DNA of 37,894 nucleotides from assembly GCA_964559135.1 (NCBI GenBank), contig CAZLGG010000031.1:1-37894 (forward strand), written 5' to 3'. The stretch comes from DRQF01 sp964559135 (GTDB taxonomy: Bacteria; Planctomycetota; GCA-002687715; DRQF01). Of the stretch, positions 15,471 to 23,860 are shown in pieces. The notes under the pieces are model-generated. The model ran no database searches and had not been told where the DNA came from. It saw only the letters and a program-made list of their open reading frames with translations. The first letter of the stretch is position 1. Each line of letters opens with the position of its first letter. Made by a program: the position numbers and the translations under genes.

Positions 15471-17155
15471 AGGGACCGCATCGCAAGAAGCTCCTGGGGC
15501 AGATCTTGAAGGAGATGCGCCTCGTTCATGAGGGGCAGATCCAGGAGGCGCTTTCCCGACAGCGGGACGAGGGGGGGCAGATCGGTCGCATCCTCGTGGA
15601 ATTGGGGCACCTTTCCGAGGGCGACCTGAAGATGGGGCTCGCCCGGCAGATGGGCTTGGCCTCGGTGGATCTGGAAGCCGTCGTGCCCCCCGAAGAGCTG
15701 GTGCGTGCGATGGATGCCGCCACCGCGAACATCTTCCGGGTGGTCCCTTTCGCCAAGGAAGGAGGCGTCGTGAAGGTTGCCCTCACCGATCCCACGAATC
15801 TGGCCTGTCTGGACGACCTCCGCTTCATGCTCGGCGCCGATGTCGAGGCGTACATCGCCACCGAGGATCAAGTCACCAAGCTCATCGAAGCGCACTTCCA
15901 GGAGCGCCAGGAGTCGATGGACTCGCTCATCGACGAGTTGGAGGACGCTGCCGCCTCGTCGAACATCGACGACCAGGAATCCCTGGCCAAATCGACGCCG
16001 GTCGTGAAGCTCCTCAACTACGTCCTCTTCATGGCCATCCGCGACCAGGCGAGCGACATTCACCTCGAGCCCTTCGAGGACGAGTTCAAGATTCGCTATC
16101 GGATCGACGGAGTCCTTTTCGAGTTGCGTTCTCCACCGGCGCACTTGGCTCAGGCCCTCGTTTCGCGCGTGAAGGTGATGGCGAACCTGGACATCGCCGA
16201 GACGCGGATTCCCCAGGACGGCCGGATCGACCTCAATGTGAGCGGCCGCAAGGTGGACATCCGAGTGTCCACTCTCCCGACCATGCACGGTGAATCCTGC
16301 GTGATGCGGGTCCTCGACCGCAGCGTGGTCGATCTCGATTTGGAAAAGCTGGGCCTGCGCCCCAAGGAGGTGGCCACGATTCGCCGCCTCATCGATTTGC
16401 CTCACGGCATCATCCTCGTGACGGGGCCGACGGGCTCGGGCAAGACCACGACGTTGTATGCCGCGCTCTCCGCCACCGATGCCGAAGAGCAGAAGATCAT
16501 CACCACCGAGGACCCCGTCGAGTACGAGTTGCCCGACATCGTTCAGGTGCAGGTCAACGACGAAATCGGCGTCGACTACGCCTCCTGCCTGCGGAGCATC
16601 CTTCGGCAGGATCCGGACAAGATCCTCGTGGGGGAGATTCGGGACCGGGAGACGGCGCGCATCGCCGTGGAGGCCTCCCTCACGGGGCACGTGGTCTTCA
16701 GCACCTTGCACACCAACGACGCTCCCTCCGCCGTCACGCGGCTCGTCGACATCGGTGTGGAGCCGTTTTTGATCGCGGCCACGCTCGAGGCCGTGGTGGC
16801 GCAGCGACTCGTCCGGACGATCTGTCCCAAGTGTCGGACGGCCTACGCGCCGCCCCGAGAGATCCTGGAAGAACTGGAGCTCACGCCTGAGCAGATCGCC
16901 GGTGCGGAATTCTACAGCGGAAGAGGCTGCGACAACTGCTACGGCACCGGGTATCGTGGGCGGATGGCGCTTTTCGAGATCATGGTGGTCACGGAGCGGA
17001 TCAAAGAAGCGATCATCGAGGGGCTTTCGGCCGAGGAACTGGGTGAGATCGCCAGGTCCGAGGGAATGCAGACATTGCGCGACAGCGGCCTTCTCGGAGT
17101 CTTCGACGGGCGGATCACGCCGGAAGAGGTCCTCCGGGAAACGGTCATCGATTGA
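15467..17155 (+). CDS. Second PilB/GspE-type assembly ATPase
   Basis: 562 residues, same plan as the product of 12742-14409 but clearly diverged. An MshEN-like N-domain (about 1-145) and an acidic linker precede the ATPase core with Walker A GPTGSGKT (320-327), canonical Asp box TEDPVEY (347-353), Walker B ILVGEIRD and the C-terminal zinc pairs CPKC and CDNC. Unlike the first paralogue, it keeps the usual EDP. Having two extension-type ATPases around PilT suggests either that they serve two machines (pilus and type II secretion) or that they work together on one. It starts inside the pilT stop (ATGA) and is followed 9 bp later by the platform protein. Confidence 0.95.
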   Translation: MKGPHRKKLLGQILKEMRLVHEGQIQEALSRQRDEGGQIGRILVELGHLSEGDLKMGLARQMGLASVDLEAVVPPEELVRAMDAATANIFRVVPFAKEGGVVKVALTDPTNLACLDDLRFMLGADVEAYIATEDQVTKLIEAHFQERQESMDSLIDELEDAAASSNIDDQESLAKSTPVVKLLNYVLFMAIRDQASDIHLEPFEDEFKIRYRIDGVLFELRSPPAHLAQALVSRVKVMANLDIAETRIPQDGRIDLNVSGRKVDIRVSTLPTMHGESCVMRVLDRSVVDLDLEKLGLRPKEVATIRRLIDLPHGIILVTGPTGSGKTTTLYAALSATDAEEQKIITTEDPVEYELPDIVQVQVNDEIGVDYASCLRSILRQDPDKILVGEIRDRETARIAVEASLTGHVVFSTLHTNDAPSAVTRLVDIGVEPFLIAATLEAVVAQRLVRTICPKCRTAYAPPREILEELELTPEQIAGAEFYSGRGCDNCYGTGYRGRMALFEIMVVTERIKEAIIEGLSAEELGEIARSEGMQTLRDSGLLGVFDGRITPEEVLRETVID

Positions 17156-17164
17156 GGAATCTCC

Positions 17165-18304
17165 ATGCCTGAAAAGCTCAGAGCACGACGCGATAAATTC
17201 AAAACGGCCGCGGCGAAGGCGACGGCGCCCAAGGAGGCGGGGCAGAAGAAGCCGCTCTTCGGGGGAGGTCGCGTCTCGCGCGTCGCGAAGACCCAGTTCT
17301 CCGTCCAGTTCGCAACGTTGCAGGAGGCCGGGCTTCCCGTCTTGCGAAGCCTGAAGATCCTCGAGGGGCAGATGCCGCCGGGCCGATTCAAGAGCGTCCT
17401 GCAGGCCGTCTCGGAGGACGTCGAGGGAGGCAGCCCCCTCAGCGAGTCTCTCGCGAAGCACCCCAAGGTTTTCGACGGGCTCTACGTGAACGTCGTTCGG
17501 GCGGGCGAGGCCGGCGGTATGCTGACCGAGGTGTTCCTGCGTCTGGCCGACTTCATGGAGCGCAGCGACAAGCTCTCCCGTCGCGTGAAGGGGGCCCTCG
17601 CCTATCCCGTCTTCGTGATGGCGTTCGCGGCGGCCGTCGTGGCCTTCATCATGATCGTGGTGATCCCCCAATTCGAGGAGATCTTCGCCGGTCTCGGTGA
17701 GGATTTGCCCAAGCCCACGCGTTTTCTCATCGACTTCAGCAAGGGCATCGCAACGTACTGGTATCTGTGGTTGCTCCTGCCGTTCGCGATCGTGGGGATC
17801 TGGCGATTCATTCGCAAAGGCGACAAGGGGCGGCTGATCACCGACCGATGGATTCTCCGGCTTCCCCTGATCGGCGGGCTCGTGAAGAAGACGCAGGTCG
17901 CTCGTTTTTCGAGAACGCTGGGCACCCTCTCGACGTCGGGGGTTCCTCTGCTCGAGAGCCTCGAGATCGTGCGTGGAACCAGCACGAACGCCATTCTCCG
18001 CAACACGGTGGACAAGGTGCGAGAGAGCGTCAGCGAGGGCGAGGCCATCGCTCAGCCTTTGGGGGAGAGCGGCATCTTCGACGACATGGTCGTCAACATG
18101 GTTGACGTCGGTGAGGAAACCGGTGAGTTGGACAAGATGCTCATGAAGGTGGCCGACCGCTACGACGACGAAGTCGACACGACGGTCACGGCCATGATCA
18201 GCATCCTCGAACCCTTGCTCATCGTCATCATGGGCATCATCGTGGGTTTCATCGTCATCGCCCTCTTCATGCCGCTTCTGGAGCTCCAGGGAAAGATGCG
18301 CTGA
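17165..18304 (+). CDS. pilC: Type IV pilus / type II secretion inner-membrane platform protein (PilC/GspF)
   Basis: 379 residues with two T2SSF repeats (about 44-170 and 246-370). The first contains GALAYPVFVM and FEEIFAGLG; the second has FSRTLGTLSTSGVPLLESL and VGEETGELDKML. Membrane segments are near 146-168, 197-215 and 349-371. The N-terminus is a basic 40-residue extension. It forms the inner-membrane base on which the ATPases act. Nine bp after the second ATPase gene and last in this cluster. Pilins, prepilin peptidase, secretin and the PilMNOP alignment proteins are not in the window. Confidence 0.94.
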   Translation: MPEKLRARRDKFKTAAAKATAPKEAGQKKPLFGGGRVSRVAKTQFSVQFATLQEAGLPVLRSLKILEGQMPPGRFKSVLQAVSEDVEGGSPLSESLAKHPKVFDGLYVNVVRAGEAGGMLTEVFLRLADFMERSDKLSRRVKGALAYPVFVMAFAAAVVAFIMIVVIPQFEEIFAGLGEDLPKPTRFLIDFSKGIATYWYLWLLLPFAIVGIWRFIRKGDKGRLITDRWILRLPLIGGLVKKTQVARFSRTLGTLSTSGVPLLESLEIVRGTSTNAILRNTVDKVRESVSEGEAIAQPLGESGIFDDMVVNMVDVGEETGELDKMLMKVADRYDDEVDTTVTAMISILEPLLIVIMGIIVGFIVIALFMPLLELQGKMR

Positions 18305-18345
18305 TCGCCAGGGCTCGCTGCCTCGCTCCGTGCCCCGTGCGCGGA

Positions 18346-18351
18346 TAGGAT
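18346..18351 (+). promoter_or_regulatory. Candidate -10 / Shine-Dalgarno before the histidine kinase
   Basis: TAGGAT ends 6 nt before the ATG at 18358, the spacing of a leaderless transcript. The same bases contain AGGA at normal Shine-Dalgarno distance, so this may simply be a ribosome site within a longer transcript. No good -35 is visible. Confidence 0.3.
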
Positions 18352-18357
18352 GCCTCC

Positions 18358-19896
18358 ATGTCGCTCTCGCGCAAGATCACTCTGCTCTTCGTTCTGATGG
18401 CGGCGGGGATGCTCCTCCTCGTCGTCGTCAACGTGAACGAGCAGGCGGATCGGGCGCGCAGGAGCTTCGAGGATGAAGTGCTCATCCCCACGTCGCGCGT
18501 CCTCGCGAGAACCATCCGCGGCACCGTGGAGAAAGCCCTTGCTCGCCTCCTCGAGGAGTCTCGCGGTCAGGGCGCCGCGATCGCCGTCGACATCGGCGAC
18601 TTGGGAATCTGGGACGAGGCCGAACTCAGAGCGCTGCTCGACAAGGCCGTCATCGTCCATTCGAGCCCCACGGACACAGCCCTTTACAATCCGCGGCCGG
18701 CTCTCATCTTCGAGCGAGACACGACGGAGGTCTTCGACAAACCTCGCCTCCGTGCGTTGCTCGCGGAGGCGAAGCGCCAGGGGCCCTTGCCCTTCCGCGA
18801 CGCCACGGGGCGATGGGTCGTGTGCGGCCGGTTCAGGAGCAAGGCTCTGTCCGAATGGGGGTTTCTCTTCCGATTGAGCCCTCAGCATCTCACCGCGTAC
18901 GACCCCTCCGTGCCCGTCCGCAGCATCCTTGTGATTCTGCTCGTCGGCATGGGGACGATGTTGCTCGTCTTCTTGTGGATCGTCGAACGAAGTCTCCTCT
19001 TGCCCCTCGTGGACACTGAGAAGGCCGCTCTTCGGGTCTCCGCGGGGGACTACGATCATCCCTTGCCGTACGGCGACCGGCAGGACGAGATCGGCAGCAT
19101 CGCTCGAGCGCTGAACCTGATGATGAAGGATCTCGCTCGCTATCGAGGTCACATGGAAGGCCTTGTCGCAGAGGCGAACGAGAAGTTCCGCGCTGCGGAA
19201 AGGCACCTCGTCGTGACCCAGCGTCTGGCCGCCATGGGACGGATCGCGGCCGGCATCGCTCACGAGATCAACAATCCTCTGGGCGGTGTCATCAACGCCG
19301 TCCGCCGCATCTCACAGCCGGATCTCGATCCCTCCCGCCGCGAGAAGTACGCCCTGGTCATCGAGGAAGGGCTCGATCGTATCCGAGCGATCGTGCAACG
19401 AGTTCTCGACACGACACCTCGCAAGACCGAGGTGCGGGACGTTTCCCTCGATGGTGTCCTCGAGCAGGCCCGGGGCTTGATTCAGCATCGCCTCACGAAG
19501 GAGGGGGTCGAGGTCGTCCTCCGCGGGACGGAGGGCCTAACGGTCCTCGGAGACCCGAGGGAACTGGGCCAGGTGTTCCTCAACCTCTTCATCAACGCCT
19601 TGGACGCCATGGACGGCGTGGGAGGGACGATCGAGATCGACCGGACCCTTCGCACCGACCGGGTGGCCGTCACCGTGGCGGATTCCGGCCCGGGCATCCC
19701 CGAGAAGGACCGAGATCAGGTCTTCGACCTGTTTTTCACCACGAAACCGGGTCAGAAGGGAAGCGGGTTGGGATTGGGGATCGTACACAACATCGTCACG
19801 GGGCACGGGGGACGGGTCTCCCTGGTCCCATCGCCCCTGGGCGGTGCCGGATTCCTCGTGGAACTGCCGGCGGCTCGGGAGCACTCTCCAGACTGA
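18358..19896 (+). CDS. Membrane sensor histidine kinase, NtrB-like
   Basis: 512 residues. Transmembrane segments at about 7-25 and 189-210 flank a periplasmic sensor of about 160 residues with no recognised fold. A HAMP-like linker (about 211-265) and short coiled coil lead to the dimerisation domain with phospho-acceptor H302 in GIAHEINNPLGG, the motif of the NtrB/ZraS class. The ATPase domain has the N box FLNLFINALDAMD, G1 DSGPGIP, the F box FDLFFTTKP and G2 GSGLGLGIV. This class usually pairs with a sigma-54-dependent response regulator, but no regulator gene is adjacent, so it is an orphan in this window. Being just after the pilus genes, it could sense envelope signals linked to pili (inference, as in PilS). 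Confidence 0.93.
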   Translation: MSLSRKITLLFVLMAAGMLLLVVVNVNEQADRARRSFEDEVLIPTSRVLARTIRGTVEKALARLLEESRGQGAAIAVDIGDLGIWDEAELRALLDKAVIVHSSPTDTALYNPRPALIFERDTTEVFDKPRLRALLAEAKRQGPLPFRDATGRWVVCGRFRSKALSEWGFLFRLSPQHLTAYDPSVPVRSILVILLVGMGTMLLVFLWIVERSLLLPLVDTEKAALRVSAGDYDHPLPYGDRQDEIGSIARALNLMMKDLARYRGHMEGLVAEANEKFRAAERHLVVTQRLAAMGRIAAGIAHEINNPLGGVINAVRRISQPDLDPSRREKYALVIEEGLDRIRAIVQRVLDTTPRKTEVRDVSLDGVLEQARGLIQHRLTKEGVEVVLRGTEGLTVLGDPRELGQVFLNLFINALDAMDGVGGTIEIDRTLRTDRVAVTVADSGPGIPEKDRDQVFDLFFTTKPGQKGSGLGLGIVHNIVTGHGGRVSLVPSPLGGAGFLVELPAAREHSPD

Positions 19897-19912
19897 ACGG
19901 AAGGATCGAAAC

Positions 19913-20311
19913 ATGGCCAGGATCGATTGGAAGACCGTGATGGCGTCCATGGGCGCCACCGCTCTCGTCGTGGTGTTGCTGCAAGCTCTCCCCGCGGCCC
20001 GCGGCGGCGGGAGTACCGACAACAACGGCGACCTCATCGCCGTGACGGGGGAGTACGGCAACGGCACGTCCGTGCTGTACGTCATCGACACCAAGAAGCG
20101 CCAGATGGCGGTCTATCGGAGCTTGAACGGGAACGGCGTCCAACTCGTGGCGGCCCGCCGCATTCGTCGCGACCTGGATCTCATGAGCTACCACGACAAC
20201 AGTCCCGAGGGATTCAGCCCCATGGATCTGGAGAAACAGTTCGAGGAGTTTCGCCAGAAGGCGAAGACGGAAACGCCGCCCAAGCCCCCCGAAAAGGGCG
20301 ACGACGGGTAG
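19913..20311 (+). CDS. Small membrane-anchored or exported protein of unknown function
   Basis: 132 residues. A short basic N-terminus is followed by one hydrophobic segment (about 8-28, TVMASMGATALVVVLLQ), then a small domain with LIAVTGEYGNGTSVLYVIDT and MAVYRSLNGNGVQLVAARRI, which looks like a short beta-propeller-like blade pair, and a charged proline-rich tail. Start at 19913 is supported by GGAAGG about 9 nt upstream, 17 nt after the kinase stop, so it is probably co-transcribed with the kinase. The plan recalls small conserved proteins of planctomycetes, but I cannot assign a function. Confidence 0.75.
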   Translation: MARIDWKTVMASMGATALVVVLLQALPAARGGGSTDNNGDLIAVTGEYGNGTSVLYVIDTKKRQMAVYRSLNGNGVQLVAARRIRRDLDLMSYHDNSPEGFSPMDLEKQFEEFRQKAKTETPPKPPEKGDDG

Positions 20312-20360
20312 CCTCGTACCGCGGCCCGGTGCCCTGGGTCTCGGTCGTTTTCCTTATCCC

Positions 20361-20389
20361 TTGGTGGAAAACCTCTTAGAGCCTATGAT
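20361..20389 (+). promoter_or_regulatory. Sigma-70-type promoter upstream of HTH-membrane protein
   Basis: TTGGTG (20361-20366), exactly 17 nt, then TATGAT (20384-20389; 5 of 6 bases). This is one of the best promoter matches in the window. It lies in the 229-bp gap after 20311, about 150 nt before the start codon, so the transcript has a leader of roughly 145 nt with no clear structure. Confidence 0.6.
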
Positions 20390-20540
20390 GAGGGGGTGAT
20401 CCTCTCGGGGCGGTCCGAGGTCGTGGAGGGGTTCGCGGGCAAAATCCGGACCTCTTCCCTTTCCGCCCGCGACGGCGTAAACTTCGCCCTCACCCCGAGA
20501 AGGGAATGCAGAACAACCGATTCTGGAGGACCCGGCGACC

Positions 20541-21185
20541 ATGTCGGACAAGGAAGAATTCGTCTCCCTGGAAAAGGCTCTCAAGGAACTGAAGCTCAAG
20601 GAGGAGGAACTGAAGCGCCTCGTCTCCGAGGGCGAAATCCGCGCCTTTCGCGACGCGGACAAGATGAAGTTCAAGCGGGCGGACGTCGAGAAGCTCAAGC
20701 AGGACACCGGCAAGACCATCCAGTTCCAGGATGAGTCCAGCGACACCCTCACCGACGACTTGATCTTCGATGAGGAAGTGGAGGACCTGGAGTTGGACGA
20801 TGCCGAAATCGGCATGGCGACCGCTCCCATCTCCAGCGACGAGACTTTCGTCGACGATCAGCCGAGGAAGATCAAAAAGCACGCGACGGCCAAGACGCGG
20901 GCGACCCGGGTACAGAGTTCGGCGACGAAGACCACGTCGGTTCCCGCGGCGAGCCGGGGGAAGACATCCACCGTGCGTCGCACGACGGGACGTTCCACCC
21001 GCATCCGCGTCGAGGCGGAGACCGCCAAGACTCAGATCCATCCGGCGATGCTGGGTGTCTTGATCCTGACCAGCATCATTCTGCTCTATGGTTGCGCCGT
21101 CTGGTGGGACACCGCCTCGGGCGACATGAGCAGTGTGACTCAGGGGCTGGCCGAAAAGGCCGCCGAGATGTTCATCAAGAAGTGA
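20541..21185 (+). CDS. Excisionase/MerR-type HTH protein with C-terminal membrane anchor
   Basis: 214 residues in three parts. Residues 6-55 (EFVSLEKALKELKLKEEELKRL, then SEGEIRAFRDADKMKFKRADVEKL) have the winged-helix pattern of excisionase-like helix-turn-helix domains (helix_turn_helix_17). Residues 60-107 are acidic. Residues 108-160 are rich in Lys, Arg, Thr and Ser, likely disordered. One hydrophobic segment lies at about 168-189. The layout puts a possible DNA-binding domain in the cytoplasm on a membrane tether. Whether it binds DNA is unknown; the fold may also mediate protein contacts. GGAGG lies 12 nt upstream. It has its own promoter, and the OmpA-like gene follows after 107 bp. 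Confidence 0.85.
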   Translation: MSDKEEFVSLEKALKELKLKEEELKRLVSEGEIRAFRDADKMKFKRADVEKLKQDTGKTIQFQDESSDTLTDDLIFDEEVEDLELDDAEIGMATAPISSDETFVDDQPRKIKKHATAKTRATRVQSSATKTTSVPAASRGKTSTVRRTTGRSTRIRVEAETAKTQIHPAMLGVLILTSIILLYGCAVWWDTASGDMSSVTQGLAEKAAEMFIKK

Positions 21186-21292
21186 AACTCATGGGGGGGC
21201 CGCCCGGGCCTCCCTGTCGCTTCCCCCGCCTCGACTGTCCCGGTGACTTGGTACGCTCCGCGTGCGTCCAGCTCGATCGGAGAACGGTTCCC

Positions 21293-21991
21293 ATGCATCG
21301 TATCCAGCGTATTCTGTTTCCGGCACTCGCTCTTCTTCTGCCCTTGGGTGCCTGTGTGTCCACGGAGCGCTATGAGGCGGCCAGCAACGAGGTCAGCAAT
21401 CTGGATTCGGCGCTCGAGACCACGCGGTCCGAGAATGTCCGTTTGCGGCAGCGCAACGAGAAGCTCTCCAACCAGTTGGAATTGCTGAAAATCGACCTGG
21501 AACGGGCGCGCCAACGGGGGGCCGCCGCCGAGGAAGTGGTCTCCTTGCGCAGTGAGTTGAAGTCGTTGCGGGAGAAACTCAAGGGCATCGACGACGACAT
21601 TTCGGTGCGGGCCGTTCCCGGGGGGACATCTCTCTCGGTGGAGGGCCAAGTCCTTTTCCGAACGGGGAGCGACGAGATCAGCCGTCGGGGCCGTGAAATC
21701 CTGCTCAAGATTGCCACCCGTTTGAATGCCAATGACCGCCTCATCCGGGTCGAAGGGCATACGGACAACGTTCCCATCGTGGTGAACGCAAAGAAGTATC
21801 CCTACGGCAACCTCCAGCTCTCCACGGCTCGCGCCCTGCAAGTGGCCCATTTCCTCGTCACCGACGGCGGAGTCGATCGCTCTCGCGTCGGCGTGGCGGG
21901 CTTCGGAGAAGAGCGTCCCATCGCGGACAACGGCACCGAGGAAGGGCGTCGGCGCAACCGTCGCGTGGAGATCGTCGTCCTCGATCCATGA
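21293..21991 (+). CDS. OmpA-family lipoprotein (peptidoglycan-associated)
   Basis: 232 residues. Type II signal peptide with lipobox LGAC and Cys21; a coiled coil with heptad-like pattern (about 25-97, NEVSNLDSALETTRSEN onward); then an OmpA/MotB-type domain (about 100-230) with VLFRTGSDEIS, VEGHTDNVPI, LQLSTARALQVAHFL and the C-terminal GFGEERPIADN and RRRNRRVEI. The HTDN and NRR motifs are those that bind peptidoglycan. It links the outer membrane to the cell wall. The start is chosen for the signal peptide. It overlaps the FGE-like gene by ATGA. Confidence 0.93.
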   Translation: MHRIQRILFPALALLLPLGACVSTERYEAASNEVSNLDSALETTRSENVRLRQRNEKLSNQLELLKIDLERARQRGAAAEEVVSLRSELKSLREKLKGIDDDISVRAVPGGTSLSVEGQVLFRTGSDEISRRGREILLKIATRLNANDRLIRVEGHTDNVPIVVNAKKYPYGNLQLSTARALQVAHFLVTDGGVDRSRVGVAGFGEERPIADNGTEEGRRRNRRVEIVVLDP

Positions 21992-22950
21992 AACCCGGAC
22001 GCCTCGCTCTCGGAGCGGCCGTTCTCCTCGTCCTCGTCCTGATTGTTTTTGCGATGGTCGACGACCCCGTTTCCCTTGATCTGCGCGGGGCCGAACTCGA
22101 AGATATGGTGTTCGTTCCGGGGGGGGCGTTCCGCGTGGGGGCGACCCTCCGAAGCGTCGAGGCCTTCTACGTGGACCGCTTCGAGGTCACGGAGCGGGAG
22201 TGGGCGCGTTTCCGAAAGGCCACCGGACGAGACCCTCTGCCCTACTGGAACGGCCTTCGACGGGATCCGGACGACCCGGTGCGTTACGTCAGTCTTCAAG
22301 AAGCCAGGGATTTCGCCCACTGGAAGGGGAAGGAACTCCCCACGAATCTCCAGTGGGAGCGAGCTTCTCAAGGTGAGGGGGGGAAACGATTTCCCTGGGG
22401 GGACGGTTTCCTTTTGGCCGCCAACACGGCGGAGCTTTGGGAAGGCCAGGTGGAGAGTTGGGGCGTCACCCGTGTGGGGACCTTCGAGCGAGGTCGGAGC
22501 GCCGTCGGAGCCTATGACATGATCGGCAATGTCTGGGAGTGGACCCGAAGCCGCGCGGACGAGCGGCTCCATGCTTCGGGCCTGGCCGAGGAAGACCCGG
22601 GCGACCGCTATATCATACGGGGGGGCGGGTTCGACACACCCATTCGGGGGCGCGCCTACCTGGAGGAGACGGTTCCCGCCCGCACGCGCCGGTGGGATCT
22701 GGGATTCCGCTGCGTCATCACCGAGGCCTCCTATCGCAGGCAGGAACGAGTCTTTGCGGCGGTCCGAGAACTCGGATACCGCCGGGATTGGCTGCACCGG
22801 TGGGCCCTGGAGGCGGCCGAACACGATCTTGTGGGCGAGGGGAAAGCAGCGTTGCCCTATCTGGAGCAGGCCAAGATGCGAGCGGCAGATAGCCCCTGGT
22901 TGCAAGAGCGGATCCAGCGCATCATCGAGAGGATTCATGGAGGTTCGTAG
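21988..22950 (+). CDS. SUMF1/FGE-like protein with N-terminal anchor, non-catalytic
   Basis: 320 residues. Signal anchor (about 5-23), then an FGE-sulfatase (SUMF1) domain: MVFVPGGAFRVGA, DRFEVTEREWARF, ELPTNLQWERAS, FPWGD, GNVWEW (180-185), RGGGFD (211-216) and LGFRC (238-242). The formylglycine-generating enzyme uses a pair of cysteines in a CxRxxC region about 20 residues before GFRC; here that stretch is RGRAYLEETVPARTRR with no cysteine. The protein is therefore unlikely to make formylglycine and may be a binding or structural member. An 80-residue helical tail follows. No sulfatase gene is in the window. ATGA overlap with the OmpA-like gene, and the ksgA start is inside its last codons. 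Confidence 0.88.
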   Translation: MKPGRLALGAAVLLVLVLIVFAMVDDPVSLDLRGAELEDMVFVPGGAFRVGATLRSVEAFYVDRFEVTEREWARFRKATGRDPLPYWNGLRRDPDDPVRYVSLQEARDFAHWKGKELPTNLQWERASQGEGGKRFPWGDGFLLAANTAELWEGQVESWGVTRVGTFERGRSAVGAYDMIGNVWEWTRSRADERLHASGLAEEDPGDRYIIRGGGFDTPIRGRAYLEETVPARTRRWDLGFRCVITEASYRRQERVFAAVRELGYRRDWLHRWALEAAEHDLVGEGKAALPYLEQAKMRAADSPWLQERIQRIIERIHGGS

Positions 22951-23857
22951 CTTGGATTTTCCCACGAAAGCATCGGAAATGAGGGCTTTGATGAGCGAGA
23001 GGGGACTCGCTCCCAACAAGAGGTTCGGACAGAATTTCCTCATCGAGCCCCGGATTCTCGACATCATCGTTCGTTTGGCGGACCTGGCACCGAACGACAT
23101 CGTGCTCGAGGTCGGTACCGGTATGGGTACGCTCACGCGGCGCCTGGCCGAGGAGCCGAGCCTCCTCCTTTCCGTGGAGGTCGATTCCGGGCTGTATATT
23201 CTCGCCCGGGATCTGCTGGGCAACTGCGAAAAACTTCGGCTGATTCACGGCGACATCATGGAGGGGAAGAGCCGGTTGAATAGCGAGGTATGCGAGCGCC
23301 TCGATCAGGCTCTCGTCGCCCCCGATTCCGGCGATTTCAAGGTGGTCTCCAACCTCCCCTACAACATCTCGACGCCCTTTCTGACCACTCTCATCCTTCG
23401 TTACGGCATGCCGGATCGTCTCGTGCTGATGTTGCAGAAGGAATTGGCCGAGAACCTCGTGGCCAAACCGGGTTCGAAGGACTATTCGCCCCTCTCCATC
23501 CTCGTGCGCACCTTGGCGGAGGTCCGAGTGGATCGCGTGCTGGGCAAGGAGGTGTTCTGGCCGCGACCGAAGGTGGATTCCGCCCTGGTCGTCATCGAGA
23601 GTCGCCGCATCGATCCCGAACCCATCGCTCGCGCTCTCCCTCTCGTTCGATTCCTCTTCGGGGAACGGCGAAAGAGCATCAGCGGGCTGCTCAAGAGGTT
23701 GCCGCCCACGATGGGGGGAGCCTCTCTCGACGAGGAAGAACGGGCTCGCCTCTTGGGCTCCGTGGATCTGACGGGCAAGGAGCGGGCGGAGGAACTTCCT
23801 CCGGAAGCCTTCCTCGCCCTCGAGCGGGCGATCGCCAATTCATCTTGGGAAAGGTGA
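22937..23857 (+). CDS. ksgA: 16S rRNA (adenine1518-N6/adenine1519-N6)-dimethyltransferase
   Basis: 306 residues. KsgA/RsmA dimethylates two adjacent adenines in the 3' hairpin of 16S rRNA during 30S assembly. Motifs: KRFGQNFL (28-35), SAM-binding VLEVGTGMG (56-64), acidic EVD (81-83), and the catalytic NLPYNIS (139-145), with a C-terminal helical domain including RKSISGLLKRLPP. The start overlaps the FGE-like gene by 14 nt; GAGAGG lies 5 nt upstream. Internal ATGs at 22979 and 22991 are alternatives. dnaG follows 3 bp after the stop. Confidence 0.96.
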   Translation: MEVRSLDFPTKASEMRALMSERGLAPNKRFGQNFLIEPRILDIIVRLADLAPNDIVLEVGTGMGTLTRRLAEEPSLLLSVEVDSGLYILARDLLGNCEKLRLIHGDIMEGKSRLNSEVCERLDQALVAPDSGDFKVVSNLPYNISTPFLTTLILRYGMPDRLVLMLQKELAENLVAKPGSKDYSPLSILVRTLAEVRVDRVLGKEVFWPRPKVDSALVVIESRRIDPEPIARALPLVRFLFGERRKSISGLLKRLPPTMGGASLDEEERARLLGSVDLTGKERAEELPPEAFLALERAIANSSWER

Positions 23858-23860
23858 TCC

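Noticed and set aside
15383..17671. A 762-codon minus-strand frame opposite the second PilB and pilC
   Set aside because: Antisense shadow of conserved genes, with no ribosome site or family motif.
21988..22950. Sulfatase-activating enzyme call for the FGE-like protein
   Set aside because: The catalytic cysteine pair is absent and no sulfatase is nearby.
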